From Azotobacter beijerinckii (lineage in GTDB: Bacteria; Pseudomonadota; Gammaproteobacteria; Pseudomonadales; Pseudomonadaceae): DNA of 43,230 nt. A model generated the notes under the pieces. That model worked only from the letters and a program-made list of their open reading frames with translations. It ran no database searches and was not told the DNA's origin. The stretch is from assembly GCF_900110885.1 (NCBI RefSeq), contig NZ_FOFJ01000030.1:1-43230 (forward strand), read 5' to 3'. The position numbers were made by a program, and so were the translations under genes. This document shows, piece by piece, positions 25,886 through 39,267 of the stretch. Position 1 is the stretch's first letter. The number at the start of each line of letters is the position of its first letter.

Positions 25886-27121
25886 ATGGATCCCGTCACG
25901 CAGATGATCCTGTTGATCACCGGCCTGCTGATTCTCGGCACGCTGGGCGAAGTGGTTTTTTCCCGCACCGGCATACCGGACATCATTTGGCTGGTCTCCG
26001 CGGGCATCCTGGCCGGCCCCGTGCTCGACTTGGTTTCTGCCGACATGCTGCGGCCTATCCTGCCCTTTTTCGGGGCTTTCGCGCTGGTCACCATCCTCTC
26101 CAGCGGCGGCCTGCACTTGAAGATCAGCGAGGTCGCCGACAGCGCCCCGCGCGCCCTGGAGCTGGCGCTGAGCGGCTTTTTCTTCTCCATGTTGGCCATG
26201 GCGGCCTTCCTGTGGAGCTGTGCCGAACTCGGCTACATCCGCCAGCACGGCTGGATGATCTGGCTGATGCTGGGCGCCGTCCTCGGCGGCAGCAGCTCGG
26301 TGGTGATCATTCCCACCATGGCCGCCGGCAAGGTCGAGGCCAGGGTGGCCGACCTGCTGAGCGTCGAGTCGAGCATCACCGACGCGCTCAGCGTGGTGCT
26401 GGCGCTGGTGTGCGTCGAGCTGGTGCTGAGCGGCGACGTGTCGGTGGGGGGCTCGATCCTGGCCCTGCTCCGGGCGGTGGGCATCGGCTTGGGGCTGGGG
26501 CTGCTGGGCGGGCTCCTGTTCCTCCCCATCGCCTATGTGATCCATGGCAAGACCAGTGCCTTTCCGGTGCTGCTGGCGTCCCTGTTGCTGATCTATGCCC
26601 TGATCGGCCTGGCCGGCGGCAACGGCGCCCTGGGCATCCTGGCGGCCTCCCTGCTGATCGGCAACAGCGGGCTGGTGGTTCGGCGCCTGGAGCGGTACGT
26701 GCAGATCCGCCAGGCGGAGCGCCTGCAGGTCGACGAGAACGCCATGGCCTTCCATGGCCAGGTCATCTTCCTGGTCAAGTCCTTCTTCTTCTTCCTGATC
26801 GGCCTGATGTTCCCGCTCAACCTCAAGCTGGTCGTCCTGGGCATCGCCGGGGCACTGGTGCTGCTGGTGTTCCGCGTCCCCGCCACCTGGCTGTCCCTAT
26901 GGGGCGCCGATTTCAGCCGTCGCGACAAAGGCGTGGTTGCGGTGGCCATGCCGCGCGGTCTGGCGGCGGGCGTGCTGTCGGCCATGCCGCTGCAGATGGG
27001 GGTGCCGGGGGCGGAGAATTTCTCGTCGGGGGTCTTTGCGGTGATCGTGGCGAGCATCCTGCTGTTCGCGCTCGGCTTTTCCCTGGTCAACCGTTCGGCC
27101 AGGGAGAAGAGGGTCGAATGA
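25886..27121 (+). CDS. Cation/proton antiporter (CPA family)
   Basis: 411-residue membrane protein with about eleven to twelve hydrophobic segments, of the sodium/hydrogen exchanger domain family. Seen: GIPDIIWLVSAGILAGPVLDL, an unwound-helix-like LGGSSSVVIIPTMAAGKV, and LLSVESSITDALSVVL, where the acidic residues sit where CPA transporters bind cations. No RCK/TrkA or other regulatory C-terminal domain. Which ion (Na+, K+ or Li+) cannot be told. aggag lies 8 bases before the ATG. It faces a convergent transglycosylase gene. Confidence 0.8.
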   Translation: MDPVTQMILLITGLLILGTLGEVVFSRTGIPDIIWLVSAGILAGPVLDLVSADMLRPILPFFGAFALVTILSSGGLHLKISEVADSAPRALELALSGFFFSMLAMAAFLWSCAELGYIRQHGWMIWLMLGAVLGGSSSVVIIPTMAAGKVEARVADLLSVESSITDALSVVLALVCVELVLSGDVSVGGSILALLRAVGIGLGLGLLGGLLFLPIAYVIHGKTSAFPVLLASLLLIYALIGLAGGNGALGILAASLLIGNSGLVVRRLERYVQIRQAERLQVDENAMAFHGQVIFLVKSFFFFLIGLMFPLNLKLVVLGIAGALVLLVFRVPATWLSLWGADFSRRDKGVVAVAMPRGLAAGVLSAMPLQMGVPGAENFSSGVFAVIVASILLFALGFSLVNRSAREKRVE

Positions 27122-27153
27122 GGCTGGCCAGCGCGGGTCGAGGTGGTCGCGCG

Positions 27154-27213
27154 CTCATCCCCCGGAGAGCTTGGGGATGAGCCGGGCGAGTCGGCCGAAC
27201 CTGAGTCGGCCGA
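27154..27213. repeat. Inverted and direct repeats between convergent genes
   Basis: Inverted repeat ctcatcccc (27154-27162) and ggggatgag (27173-27181), 9-bp stem with a 10-base loop, without a T-run on either strand. It is followed by two copies of gagtcggccga (27188-27198 and 27203-27213). It may act as a weak bidirectional terminator for the antiporter and transglycosylase genes. Confidence 0.4.
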
Positions 27214-27217
27214 CCGG

Positions 27218-28546
27218 CTAACGCGTTGCGCGCAGGCGCTGGAGCAGGTCCTGGGTCGGATAGCCGTCCGCCGGCCAGCCGAGGGTCTGCTGGAAGCCGC
27301 GCACCGCTTGGCGGGTATTGGCGCCGATGATGCCGTCGGCGCTGCCGGGGTCGAAGCCGTTACCGGCCAGGAGGTTCTGCAGCTCGATGCGTTCGCTGCG
27401 GCTCAGCGGGGTATCGCCGCGCGGCCAGGCGGCGAGGATCCGCCCGCCGTCCTCGAAGCGCTCGGCGAGCAGGCCGATGGCCAGCGCGTAGGAGGTGGAG
27501 TTGTTGTACTTGAGGACGCTGCGGAAGTTCTCCAGCACCAGGAAGGCCGGGCCGCGATGGCCGGCGGGCAGCAGCAGGCTGGCCTGCTCGCCCTCCTGGC
27601 CGGCGCTGGCGGCGGGCAGGGTCACGCCGAGCTGGCGCCATTCGCTCAGCGACTTGCGCGTGGCCATGTCGGCCTGGGCGTAGTCGAAGCCCTCCGGTAG
27701 CCGCACTTCGAACCCCCAGGGCTGGCCCCGGCGCCAGCCGGAAGCCTGCAGGTAGTGGGCGGTGGAGGCCAGGGCGTCGGCGGTCGAGTCCCAGATGTCG
27801 CGGCGTCCGTCGCCGTCGAAGTCCACCGCATGGCTGTGGTAGGTGGTCGGGATGAACTGGGTCTGGCCCATGGCGCCGGCCCAGGAGCCGATCATCCGCT
27901 CCGGTCGCACGTCGCCGCTCTGCAGGATCGACAGGGCCGCCAGCAGCTGGTCGCGGGCGAACTGCGGGCGACGCCCCTCGAAGGCCAGGGTGGCCAGCGA
28001 GCGGATCACCGACTTGCTGCCCATGACCTGCCCGAAGTTGCTTTCCAGCCCCCATACCGCCACCAATGCCTGGCGGTCGACGCCATAGTGCGCCTCGATC
28101 CGCCCCAGCAGTTCGGCATTCCGGCCCAACAGGGCCTGGCCGTTGCGCACCCGCTGTTCGGCCAGGGCGCCTTCCAGGTATTCCCAGACCGGCCGGGTGA
28201 ACTCCGGCTGGCTGCGGTCCGCGTTGATCACCGCGGGATCGGGGGCGACGCCGGCGAACGCCTGGTCGAAGACCTGCGGTTGGATGCCGCCGGCCAGCGC
28301 CTCGCGGCGGAAGTTCTCGCGCCAGTCCTCGAAGCTGATGGCGGCGGGCGGCGCGGTCGGGGTCAGGAGTGCGGGCGGCATGCTGCCCGTCGTCGCGGTC
28401 GCCACGCTGGGCGCGCTCGGGGTCGGCGCGGCGACGGCCGGGGCGGAGTCGGCGGCGGGGGTGTCGACACAGGCGGTCAGCAGGACCAGTGCGCTGCCGG
28501 CGATCAGCTGGCGGAGGATCTGGCCGAAGGCCGGGGTGCTGAGCAT
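27218..28546 (-). CDS. MltB-family lytic transglycosylase lipoprotein with peptidoglycan-binding domain
   Basis: 442 residues. Lipoprotein signal ending LVLLTAC, an Ala/Pro/Thr-rich linker (to about residue 65), the SLT_2 catalytic domain with E168 in VWGLESNFGQ and GSWAGAMGQTQFIPTTY, DFDGDGRRDIW, and a C-terminal peptidoglycan-binding repeat (IELQNLLAGNGFDPGSADGI, about residues 383-441). It resembles the pseudomonad SltB2/SltB3/MltB2 group. A weak ribosome site (cgagat) precedes ATG at 28546; the longer open frame on this strand has no similarity. It probably remodels peptidoglycan from the outer membrane. Confidence 0.9.
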   Translation of the reverse strand: MLSTPAFGQILRQLIAGSALVLLTACVDTPAADSAPAVAAPTPSAPSVATATTGSMPPALLTPTAPPAAISFEDWRENFRREALAGGIQPQVFDQAFAGVAPDPAVINADRSQPEFTRPVWEYLEGALAEQRVRNGQALLGRNAELLGRIEAHYGVDRQALVAVWGLESNFGQVMGSKSVIRSLATLAFEGRRPQFARDQLLAALSILQSGDVRPERMIGSWAGAMGQTQFIPTTYHSHAVDFDGDGRRDIWDSTADALASTAHYLQASGWRRGQPWGFEVRLPEGFDYAQADMATRKSLSEWRQLGVTLPAASAGQEGEQASLLLPAGHRGPAFLVLENFRSVLKYNNSTSYALAIGLLAERFEDGGRILAAWPRGDTPLSRSERIELQNLLAGNGFDPGSADGIIGANTRQAVRGFQQTLGWPADGYPTQDLLQRLRATR

Positions 28547-28725
28547 CGGTACATCTCGAAAGGCTGCGATCAAGCGCCGACCATAACATGTCGGGGAAAG
28601 GCTTGTCCGCCCGTGCCGTCGGACGGGCGCGCGCTGCGGTTGCGTCGCATTGCCGGCGCGTGTAGGGTGGCCCGCGCTTATTGTCTCCGCTCCCTCGACC
28701 GCCGATTGCCCAGGTCCTTGCCGCC

Positions 28726-29118
28726 ATGTCCGGTTTTTCTCGCCATCGCCCCGCGCTTGTCCCGTGCCTTGTCGCACTGGCGCTGCTGCTGGCCATGTCG
28801 ATGAAGCCGGTGCTGGATTCGCTCGGCGAACTCCACGACCTCTCCCATGCGCCGCTCGGTGGCCATGCCCGTCTCGGGCACGCGTCCGGCCATGATGGCG
28901 ATCTGATTGCACTGGCCGAGTCGGACGAGGAGGGCGGCGGAGGTCTCCATGCGCTGCTCCATTCCGTCCATTGCGCCGGCCATTCCGTGTTGGTCGCCCT
29001 GGCCGATTTCCCGTGTCTGGCGGTTGTCCCGACGTGCGACGCCCAGCCGCCGGACGAGAGTCAACGCCTCCCCGTGTCGCCCCCGCGTGTGCCCTACCGA
29101 CCGCCGATCTTCGCGTAA
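28726..29118 (+). CDS. Small His-rich exported protein before czcC
   Basis: 130 residues. One hydrophobic segment (LVPCLVALALLLAMSM, about residues 12-27) acts as a signal or anchor. A histidine-rich stretch follows (HDLSHAPLGGHARLGHASGH, about 37-56), then another hydrophobic part with two His-Cys sites (HSVHCAGHS) and a proline-rich tail. Small exported metal-binding proteins such as CzcI occur upstream of czcCBA, and this position fits, but sequence identity to CzcI is not obvious to me. Probably a periplasmic metal sensor, buffer or chaperone for the pump (inference). ATG at 28726 is preferred over TTG at 28681. The 179-base gap before it shows only weak promoter-like hexamers (ttgcgt 28640, tagggt 28663). 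Confidence 0.65.
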   Translation: MSGFSRHRPALVPCLVALALLLAMSMKPVLDSLGELHDLSHAPLGGHARLGHASGHDGDLIALAESDEEGGGGLHALLHSVHCAGHSVLVALADFPCLAVVPTCDAQPPDESQRLPVSPPRVPYRPPIFA

Positions 29119-29174
29119 GCATTCGCCAGGCCCTTGGCCGGCCTTCCCTTACTCGATTTGATCGGAGCTTCTTC

Positions 29175-30445
29175 ATGTGTTCACGACTCGCGGCGTGCGC
29201 CGTGTGGGTCGCGGCAGTCGTCGTGGCGTGGCCCACGCTTGCCGCCGACCGCCTTTCCCTGGACGACGCCTTCGCCCGCGTCGCCGCCACCCATCCCGAG
29301 CTGCGTCTGTTCGACAGCCGTGGCGAAGTGCTCGCCGCGGAGCGGGACCGCGCCGCCCTGCGTCCGGCGCTGGTTGCCGGCGCCACGGTGGAGAATGCCT
29401 TCGGCACCGGCTCGGCGAGCGGCCTGCAGGGCATCGAACTCACCTTGACCCTGGCCTCGGTGCTGGAGCGCGGCGGCAAGCTGGATGCGCGCAAGACCCT
29501 GGCCCGCAGCCACATCGACGCCCTGGCGCCCGAGCGTGAGGCGCGTCGCCTGGACCTGCTGGCCGAGGTCGCCCGGCGCTACCTGGCGATGGTCGCGGCC
29601 CGCCGCCAGGGCGAGATCGCCGAGCAGGACATCGCCCAGCGCCGGCGTACCGTGGCCGCGGCGCGCCAGCGCCTGCAGGCCGGCGCCTCGCCGGAGTCGG
29701 TGGTCTTCACCGCCGAGGCGGCCCTGGCTCGCGCCGAGCTGGAGCAGGCCCGCGCGCAGCAGCGCTTCGACGCGGCGCGCCAGTACCTGGCGGCGCTATG
29801 GAGCGAGCGCGATCCGCGCTTCGAGGCGGTCGCCGCCGATCCCGTGAGGCTGCCGGAGATCGCCGACTTCGCCGCGCTGACCGCGCTGCTGGAGGGCACG
29901 CCGGAATTGGTCCAGTTCGTCAGCCAGCGGCGCGTCCGCGAGGCGCGCCTGCAACTGGCCCGCAGCCAGGCGACGGCCGATCTGAGCTGGCAGGTCGGCG
30001 CCCGCCGCATCGAGGCGGGCAACGACTTCGGCATGGTCGGCACCCTGTCGATGCCGCTGGGCGCGGAGCACCGTGCCGCACCCGAGATCCGCGCCGCCGA
30101 GGCCGAGTTGGGGGCGCTGGAGATCGAGCGCGAGGCCCGGGAGATAGCGCTCCACTCCACCCTGGTCGAGGCCCACGGCCGCTATCGCGCCGCGCAGCTT
30201 GAGGTCCGCCGTCTGCGGGACGAGGTGATCCCCCTGCTGTCCCGCGCCGAGGGTGCCGCCGAGCGCGCCTACCGCGCGGGTGCCGTCAGCTACCTGGAAT
30301 GGGCCCAGTTGCAGTCCGAGCGGACCGCGGCCCGCCGCCAGCAGCTCGAGGCCGCCCTCGATGCCCAGCGCACCCTCATCGAAATCCAGCGACTCACCGG
30401 CCAGGCGTTCGTCGCCGGTCCGTCCACCGATAAAGGAAACACCCC

Positions 30446-30449
<4 letters not shown>
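29175..30449 (+). CDS. czcC: CzcC-type outer-membrane efflux channel
   Basis: 424 residues of the outer-membrane efflux (TolC/OEP) family. Signal peptide ending PTLAAD, then two repeated OEP halves with long amphipathic helices (AALRPALVAGATVENAFGTG; AEAALARAELEQARAQQRFD). It forms the outer-membrane duct of the tripartite metal pump. ATG at 29175 has ggag upstream; the extended frame is not supported. Its stop overlaps the czcB GTG start. Confidence 0.88.
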
Positions 30450-34967
<4,518 letters not shown>

Positions 34968-34996
34968 GCGCCTTCCCGCTCAGGCTGCCGCGCTCC

Positions 34997-35920
34997 TCAC
35001 GACGCCTGCGGGCTGCCCGCCGCGGGCGTCGCTTCCTGGCTGCCGAGCTGGCGGACCGTATCGAGGAAGGCCTGCAGGATGGGTGAACTGTCGCCCTTGC
35101 GGTACAGGCAGGCCAGCTCGATCTCGGCCTTGCCGCGGCAGCGCAGGGCGCGGTATTCCACGCCCGGCAGGCGCAGGTTGACGGTGGCCTGGGGCACCAC
35201 ACAGAGCCCCAGGCCGCCGGCTACCAGGGCGATGCTGGTGGTCACGTCGGTGACTTCCTGGACCACCTGGGGAACGGCGTCGTAGTCGGCGAACAGCCGG
35301 CGCACATGGGTGGTCAGGCCGTGCCGCACGCCGCGCGGGTAGAGGATGAAGGGTTCCTGCAGCACCTCGCCCAGCTCGATGCTGTCCCGCACCGCCATCG
35401 GATGCGTGGTCGGCAGCGCCAGCATCAGCGCCTCCTTGCGCACCAGCTCCTGCTCGATGTCCGGCTCGCCGGGCACCAGCCGGTTGAAGCCGATGTTCAG
35501 CCGGCGCTCGCGCAGCGCCTGGATCTGCGCGTCCTTGTCCATCGGATGCAGGGAGATTTCCACGGCGGGGTGCGTGTGGCCGAACGCCTGCAGCACCCGG
35601 GGAATGAAGTCGAGGATCGACGAGCCGAAGATCCCGATCACCAGGCTGCCCTTGCGCCCCTCGGCGAGCAGGCGCGACTCGTCGGCCGCGTGCTGCAGCT
35701 GGGCGAGGATGTTCAGCGCCTGGTGGTAGAAGGCCCGGCCGGCGTCGGTCAGCGCGACGCGCTTGGAGTTGCGCTCCAGCAGCACGGCGGGAATGGCGTC
35801 CTCGAGCTGCTGGATCTGCCGGCTCAGGGCGGGCTGGGTGATGTAGAGCCGTTCGGCGGCGCGATTGAAGTTCAGCTCTTCGGCCACCGCGACGAAATAC
35901 TTCAACTGCCGGATTTCCAA
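34997..35920 (-). CDS. LysR-family regulator, CatR/BenM-like
   Basis: 307 residues. N-terminal winged helix-turn-helix (YFVAVAEELNFNRAAERLYITQPALSRQIQQLE), then a periplasmic-binding-like effector domain (residues about 90-300) with FILYPRG, THVRRLFADYD and LVAGGLGLCVVPQ, resembling CatR/BenM/CatM regulators of benzoate-catechol pathways. The start codon is a TTG at 35920, because the family N terminus M-E-I-R-x-L-x-Y-F begins there; ggtgat lies just upstream. It is divergent from benR. Effector and targets unproven; candidates are cis,cis-muconate or benzoate. Confidence 0.85.
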   Translation of the reverse strand: MEIRQLKYFVAVAEELNFNRAAERLYITQPALSRQIQQLEDAIPAVLLERNSKRVALTDAGRAFYHQALNILAQLQHAADESRLLAEGRKGSLVIGIFGSSILDFIPRVLQAFGHTHPAVEISLHPMDKDAQIQALRERRLNIGFNRLVPGEPDIEQELVRKEALMLALPTTHPMAVRDSIELGEVLQEPFILYPRGVRHGLTTHVRRLFADYDAVPQVVQEVTDVTTSIALVAGGLGLCVVPQATVNLRLPGVEYRALRCRGKAEIELACLYRKGDSSPILQAFLDTVRQLGSQEATPAAGSPQAS

Positions 35921-35955
35921 GGAATCACCATGGCGCTCGAGGGGAGATGGCTACC

Positions 35956-35972
35956 GATGCCGTTTGGCTATC
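35956..35972. promoter_or_regulatory. Candidate LysR-type T-N11-A operator
   Basis: Inverted repeat GAT...ATC with inner gcc/ggc (GATgccgtttggctATC), T at 35958 and A at 35970 with 11 bases between, as in LysR recognition boxes. It lies 36 bases upstream of the lysR start in the 245-base divergent gap, a usual place for autoregulation. Such motifs arise easily by chance. Confidence 0.35.
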
Positions 35973-36107
35973 GTCCGGTGATTGTATTCGATTGGACGGC
36001 ATCGCCGCGGCTGTTTATCTTCAACTTAGGTGGCGTGCCGGCATCAGGAGAACAATCGGTAGAATCCCCCGCCAGGAACGGGGAGCACGTTGTGAAGAGC
36101 GACTCCA

Positions 36108-36138
36108 AAGCGGCAAAGCACCGCTTGGGTTTTATAAG
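36108..36138 (+). promoter_or_regulatory. Hairpin and -10-like element before benR
   Basis: Stem aagcgg (36108-36113) and ccgctt (36121-36126) with loop caaagca, closely followed by a -10-like tataag (36133-36138), 28 bases before benR. No -35 is evident. It is a plausible benR promoter region. Confidence 0.3.
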
Positions 36139-36165
36139 AAAAACAATACCGAGAGGCCTTGAGTG

Positions 36166-37122
36166 ATGGAATTTTCTTTGCTGAAAGAAAAAAGCGTGGT
36201 CTTCAAGGGTGCCGACCCCTACGCCGTTTCCGGCTATGTCAACCAGCATGTCGGCTCCCATTCCATCCGCCTGTCGCAGACCAGCCATCCCTCCGCCGAC
36301 CTCAGCCATCGCAAGTTCGGCGATCTCGATCTGTGCCGGATCAGCTACGGCGGCACCGTGCGCGTCACCTCCGAGGCGCTGGAAACCATCTACCACCTGC
36401 AGATCCTCCTCAAGGGCCATTGCCTGTGGCGCGGCGCGCGCGGGCAGGAACATCATTTCGCGCCCGGCGAGCTGCTGCTGATCAATCCGGACGATCCGGT
36501 GGATCTGACCTATTCGCAGGACTGCGAGAAGTTCATCGTCAAGATGCCCGAGTCCCTGCTCGAGGCGGCCTGCGCCGAGAACCACTGGCACCGGCCCGAC
36601 GAGGGCATCCGCTTCACCGCCAACCGCCATGGCCTGGAGGAAATCGGCGGCCTGCTCAATCTGCTCGGCCTGGTCTGCGAGGAGGCGGAGTCCGGCGGCG
36701 CGCCGCCCCGGCTCCAGGAGCACTACGGGCGGATCATCGCCAACAAGCTGCTCTGCCTGCAGAGCAACGTCCGCCGCGAGTTGCCGGGGGGCGCATCGGG
36801 CATCTTCGACCGGATCGCGCACTTCATCGAGGAAAACCTCAAGCAGGACATCACCCTCGAGCAACTGGCCGGTCTGGCGAACGTCAGTCCGCGCTCCCTG
36901 TACGCGCTGTTCGAGAAGCACGCCAGGACCACGCCCAAGCACTACGTGCGGCAGAAGAAGCTCGAACGCATCAACGCCAGCCTGCGCGACCCGTCGGTGC
37001 CGGTGCGCAACATCACCGAAGTGGCGCTCGACTACGGCTTCCTGCACCTCGGACGCTTTTCCGAGTCCTACCGCAACGCCTTCGGCGAGCTGCCTTCCGA
37101 CACCCTGAAGCGTCGCCTCTGA
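36166..37122 (+). CDS. benR: BenR, XylS/AraC-family activator of benzoate genes
   Basis: 318 residues, the length of BenR/XylS. An N-terminal AraC-binding-like cupin domain (HLQILLKGHCLWRG, FAPGELLLINPDDPVDLTY) senses benzoate in characterised relatives. A C-terminal AraC HTH domain (about residues 215-315) has LEQLAGLANVSPRSLYALFEKH and VALDYGFLHLGRFSESYRNAFGE. ATG at 36166 is chosen; an in-frame GTG at 36163 is possible; gagagg lies upstream. It sits directly upstream of benA, whose leader carries two consensus XylS/BenR boxes, so activation of benABCD is strongly suggested. Confidence 0.92.
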   Translation: MEFSLLKEKSVVFKGADPYAVSGYVNQHVGSHSIRLSQTSHPSADLSHRKFGDLDLCRISYGGTVRVTSEALETIYHLQILLKGHCLWRGARGQEHHFAPGELLLINPDDPVDLTYSQDCEKFIVKMPESLLEAACAENHWHRPDEGIRFTANRHGLEEIGGLLNLLGLVCEEAESGGAPPRLQEHYGRIIANKLLCLQSNVRRELPGGASGIFDRIAHFIEENLKQDITLEQLAGLANVSPRSLYALFEKHARTTPKHYVRQKKLERINASLRDPSVPVRNITEVALDYGFLHLGRFSESYRNAFGELPSDTLKRRL

Positions 37123-37215
37123 TCCTCTCCCGCCCTGTCGCCTGATCCACCCGCGCCGCCCTGGCCTTCGCGCCACGGCGGCGCGCTCGTTTCTGCCCGG
37201 CGTGGAACATCCCCT

Positions 37216-37252
37216 TGCAGGGAGTGGATAAAGGTCATGCAGGAAACGGATA
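37216..37252 (+). promoter_or_regulatory. Two BenR/XylS binding boxes of the benA promoter
   Basis: Two direct repeats fit the XylS consensus TGCA-N6-GGNTA exactly: TGCAGGGAGTGGATA (37216-37230) and TGCAGGAAACGGATA (37238-37252), start-to-start 22 bases. A weak core promoter follows: ttgccg (37253-37258) and tacgat (37274-37279), spacing 15. The second box abuts the -35 position, as in the TOL Pm promoter. benA starts 59 bases after the second box. Confidence 0.85.
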
Positions 37253-37311
37253 TTGCCGATCCTTGCCGGTTCTTACGATGGGGCTCTACAAAAACAACGG
37301 AGCCGACGGCA

Positions 37312-38673
37312 ATGACTCTTGGAATCGACAAGATCAATGGCTTGCTGGAAGAGGATCGCGAAAAGGGCCTCTACCGCTGCAAGCGGGATATGTTCATCGA
37401 CCCGGAGCTCTTCGAGCTGGAGATGAAGCACATCTTCGAAGGGAACTGGATCTATCTGGCCCACGAAAGCCAGATCCCCGAAAAGAACGACTACTACACC
37501 ACCTATATCGGCCGCCAGCCGATCATCATCGCCCGCACCAAGGACGGTGAGCTGAACGCCTTCATCAACGCCTGCAGCCACCGCGGCGCGGCGCTGTGCC
37601 GCTTCAAGAGCGGCAACAAGGCCACCTACACCTGTCCGTTCCACGGCTGGACCTTCAGCAACTCCGGCAAGCTGTTGAAAGTGAAGGACCCGGCCGATGC
37701 GGGCTACCCGGACAGCTTCAACTGCAACGGCTCGCACGACCTGCAGAAGATCGCCCGCTTCGAATCCTACCGGGGCTTCCTGTTCGGCAGCCTGAGCGCC
37801 GACGTCCAGCCGCTGACCGAGTTCCTCGGCGAGTCGGCGAAGATCATCGACATGGTGGTCGACCAGTCGGCGGAAGGCCTGGAAGTGCTGCGCGGCGCCT
37901 CCACCTACGTGTTCGAGGGCAACTGGAAGCTGCAGGCCGAGAACGGCGCCGACGGCTACCACGTGACCGCCACCCACTGGAACTACGCCGCGACCCAGAA
38001 CCAGCGCAAGCTCAAGGAGGCCGGCGACGACATCCGCGCCATGAGCGCCGGCGGCTGGGGCAAGAAGGGCGGCGGCTTCTACGCCTTCGAGAACGGCCAC
38101 ATCCTGCTCTGGACCCGCTGGGACAACCCGGAAGACCGACCGCTGTACCAGCGCCGCGACGAGCTGGCCCAGGAGTTCGGCCAGGCCCGCGCCGACTGGA
38201 TGATCGGCCATTCGCGCAACCTCTGCCTGTACCCCAACCTCTACCTGATGGACCAGTTCGGTTCGCAACTGCGCGTGCTCCGGCCGATCTCGGTCGACAA
38301 GACCGAGGTGACCATCTACTGCATCGCGCCCAAGGGCGAGAACGCCGAGGCCCGCGCCCACCGCATCCGCCAGTACGAAGACTTCTTCAACGTGACCGGC
38401 ATGGCCACCCCGGACGACCTCGAGGAGTTCCGCGCCTGCCAGCAGGGTTTCCAGGGCCGCGCCGCGGTCTGGAACGACATGTCCCGCGGTGCCACCCACT
38501 GGATCGACGGGGCCGACGAGGCCGCCCGGGAAATCGGCCTGGCGCCGAAGATGAGCGGCGTGCGCACCGAGGACGAAGGGCTTTACATCATGCAGCACCG
38601 CTACTGGCAGGAGCGCATGACCGCGGCACTGCAGCAAGAACAGGACAAGCTGATTCACGTGGAGGGCAACTGA
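37312..38673 (+). CDS. benA: Benzoate 1,2-dioxygenase large (alpha) subunit
   Basis: 453 residues. Catalytic subunit of the ring-hydroxylating dioxygenase converting benzoate to the cis-1,2-dihydrodiol. Rieske 2Fe-2S ligands are C88, H90, C108 and H111 ([15 protein letters not shown]). Mononuclear iron ligands H217 and H222 lie in [12 protein letters not shown] at 37312 is chosen with ggag upstream; an earlier in-frame ATG at 37237 would fall inside the BenR boxes. benB follows after two bases. TOL-type xylX (toluate) is a close relative, but the chromosomal benR-benABCDK context favours ben. Confidence 0.95.
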   Translation: MTLGIDKINGLLEEDREKGLYRCKRDMFIDPELFELEMKHIFEGNWIYLAHESQIPEKNDYYTTYIGRQPIIIARTKDGELNAFINACSHRGAALCRFKSGNKATYTCPFHGWTFSNSGKLLKVKDPADAGYPDSFNCNGSHDLQKIARFESYRGFLFGSLSADVQPLTEFLGESAKIIDMVVDQSAEGLEVLRGASTYVFEGNWKLQAENGADGYHVTATHWNYAATQNQRKLKEAGDDIRAMSAGGWGKKGGGFYAFENGHILLWTRWDNPEDRPLYQRRDELAQEFGQARADWMIGHSRNLCLYPNLYLMDQFGSQLRVLRPISVDKTEVTIYCIAPKGENAEARAHRIRQYEDFFNVTGMATPDDLEEFRACQQGFQGRAAVWNDMSRGATHWIDGADEAAREIGLAPKMSGVRTEDEGLYIMQHRYWQERMTAALQQEQDKLIHVEGN

Positions 38674-38675
38674 TC

Positions 38676-39164
38676 ATGAACGCATCCTACGAAGCCGTAC
38701 GTGACTTCCTCTACCGCGAAGCCCGCTACCTGGACGAGAAGGACTGGGACAGCTGGCTGGAGCAGTACGCCCCCGACTGCACCTTCTGGATGCCGTCCTG
38801 GGACGACCGCGACCAGCTGACCGAAGATCCGCAGAGCCAGATCTCGCTGATCTGGTACGGCAGCCGCCGCGGTCTGGAGGACCGGGTGTTCCGCATCCGC
38901 ACCGAGCGCTCCAGTGCGACCATTCCGGATACCCGCACCTCGCACAACATCAGCAACCTGGAAATCCTCGAGAAGACCGACGAGCTGTGCCGCCTGCGCT
39001 TCAACTGGCACACCCTGAGCTTCCGCTACAAGACCGTCGACCCGTTCTACGGCACCAGCTTCTACACCCTGGATATCCGCGGCGAGAACCCGCTGATCAA
39101 GGAGAAGAAGGTCGTGCTGAAGAACGACTACGTGCGCCACGTCCTCGACATCTACCACATCTGA
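38676..39164 (+). CDS. benB: Benzoate 1,2-dioxygenase small (beta) subunit
   Basis: 162 residues of the ring-hydroxylating beta-subunit (SnoaL-like cone) family. Structural partner of BenA in the a3b3 oxygenase. Marks: FLYREARYLDEKDWDSWLEQY, DCTFWMPSWDD and the terminal VLKNDYVRHVLDIYHI. Good ribosome site (ggaggg) in the end of benA. Confidence 0.95.
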   Translation: MNASYEAVRDFLYREARYLDEKDWDSWLEQYAPDCTFWMPSWDDRDQLTEDPQSQISLIWYGSRRGLEDRVFRIRTERSSATIPDTRTSHNISNLEILEKTDELCRLRFNWHTLSFRYKTVDPFYGTSFYTLDIRGENPLIKEKKVVLKNDYVRHVLDIYHI

Positions 39165-39200
39165 ACAGGGCTCGAAGACCGCGCTCCGCCGGCGTCGCGC

Positions 39201-39216
39201 GGGACCCTCGGGTCCC
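39201..39216 (+). repeat. GC hairpin between benB and benC
   Basis: Stem gggacc (39201-39206) and ggtccc (39211-39216) with loop ctcg, followed by a second short hairpin ccgcc-gccc-ggcgg (39219-39232). They fill much of the 103-base gap inside the operon. No T-run, so full termination is unlikely; mRNA processing or differential expression is possible. Confidence 0.45.
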
Positions 39217-39267
39217 CGCCCGCCGCCCGGCGGTTGCTCCAATCACCGTATTTGAGCGGGGTGCCAT

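Noticed and set aside
36001..36060. Sigma-54 promoter before benR (tggcgtgccggc)
   Set aside because: The GG and GC elements cannot be aligned at the required spacing.
35306..36166. 286-residue plus-strand frame over the lysR gene
   Set aside because: Shadow of the LysR coding sequence; no similarity of its own.
37237..37311. Upstream in-frame ATG as the benA start
   Set aside because: It would put the start between and within the BenR boxes and ahead of the promoter. The ATG at 37312 has a ribosome site and gives the family length.
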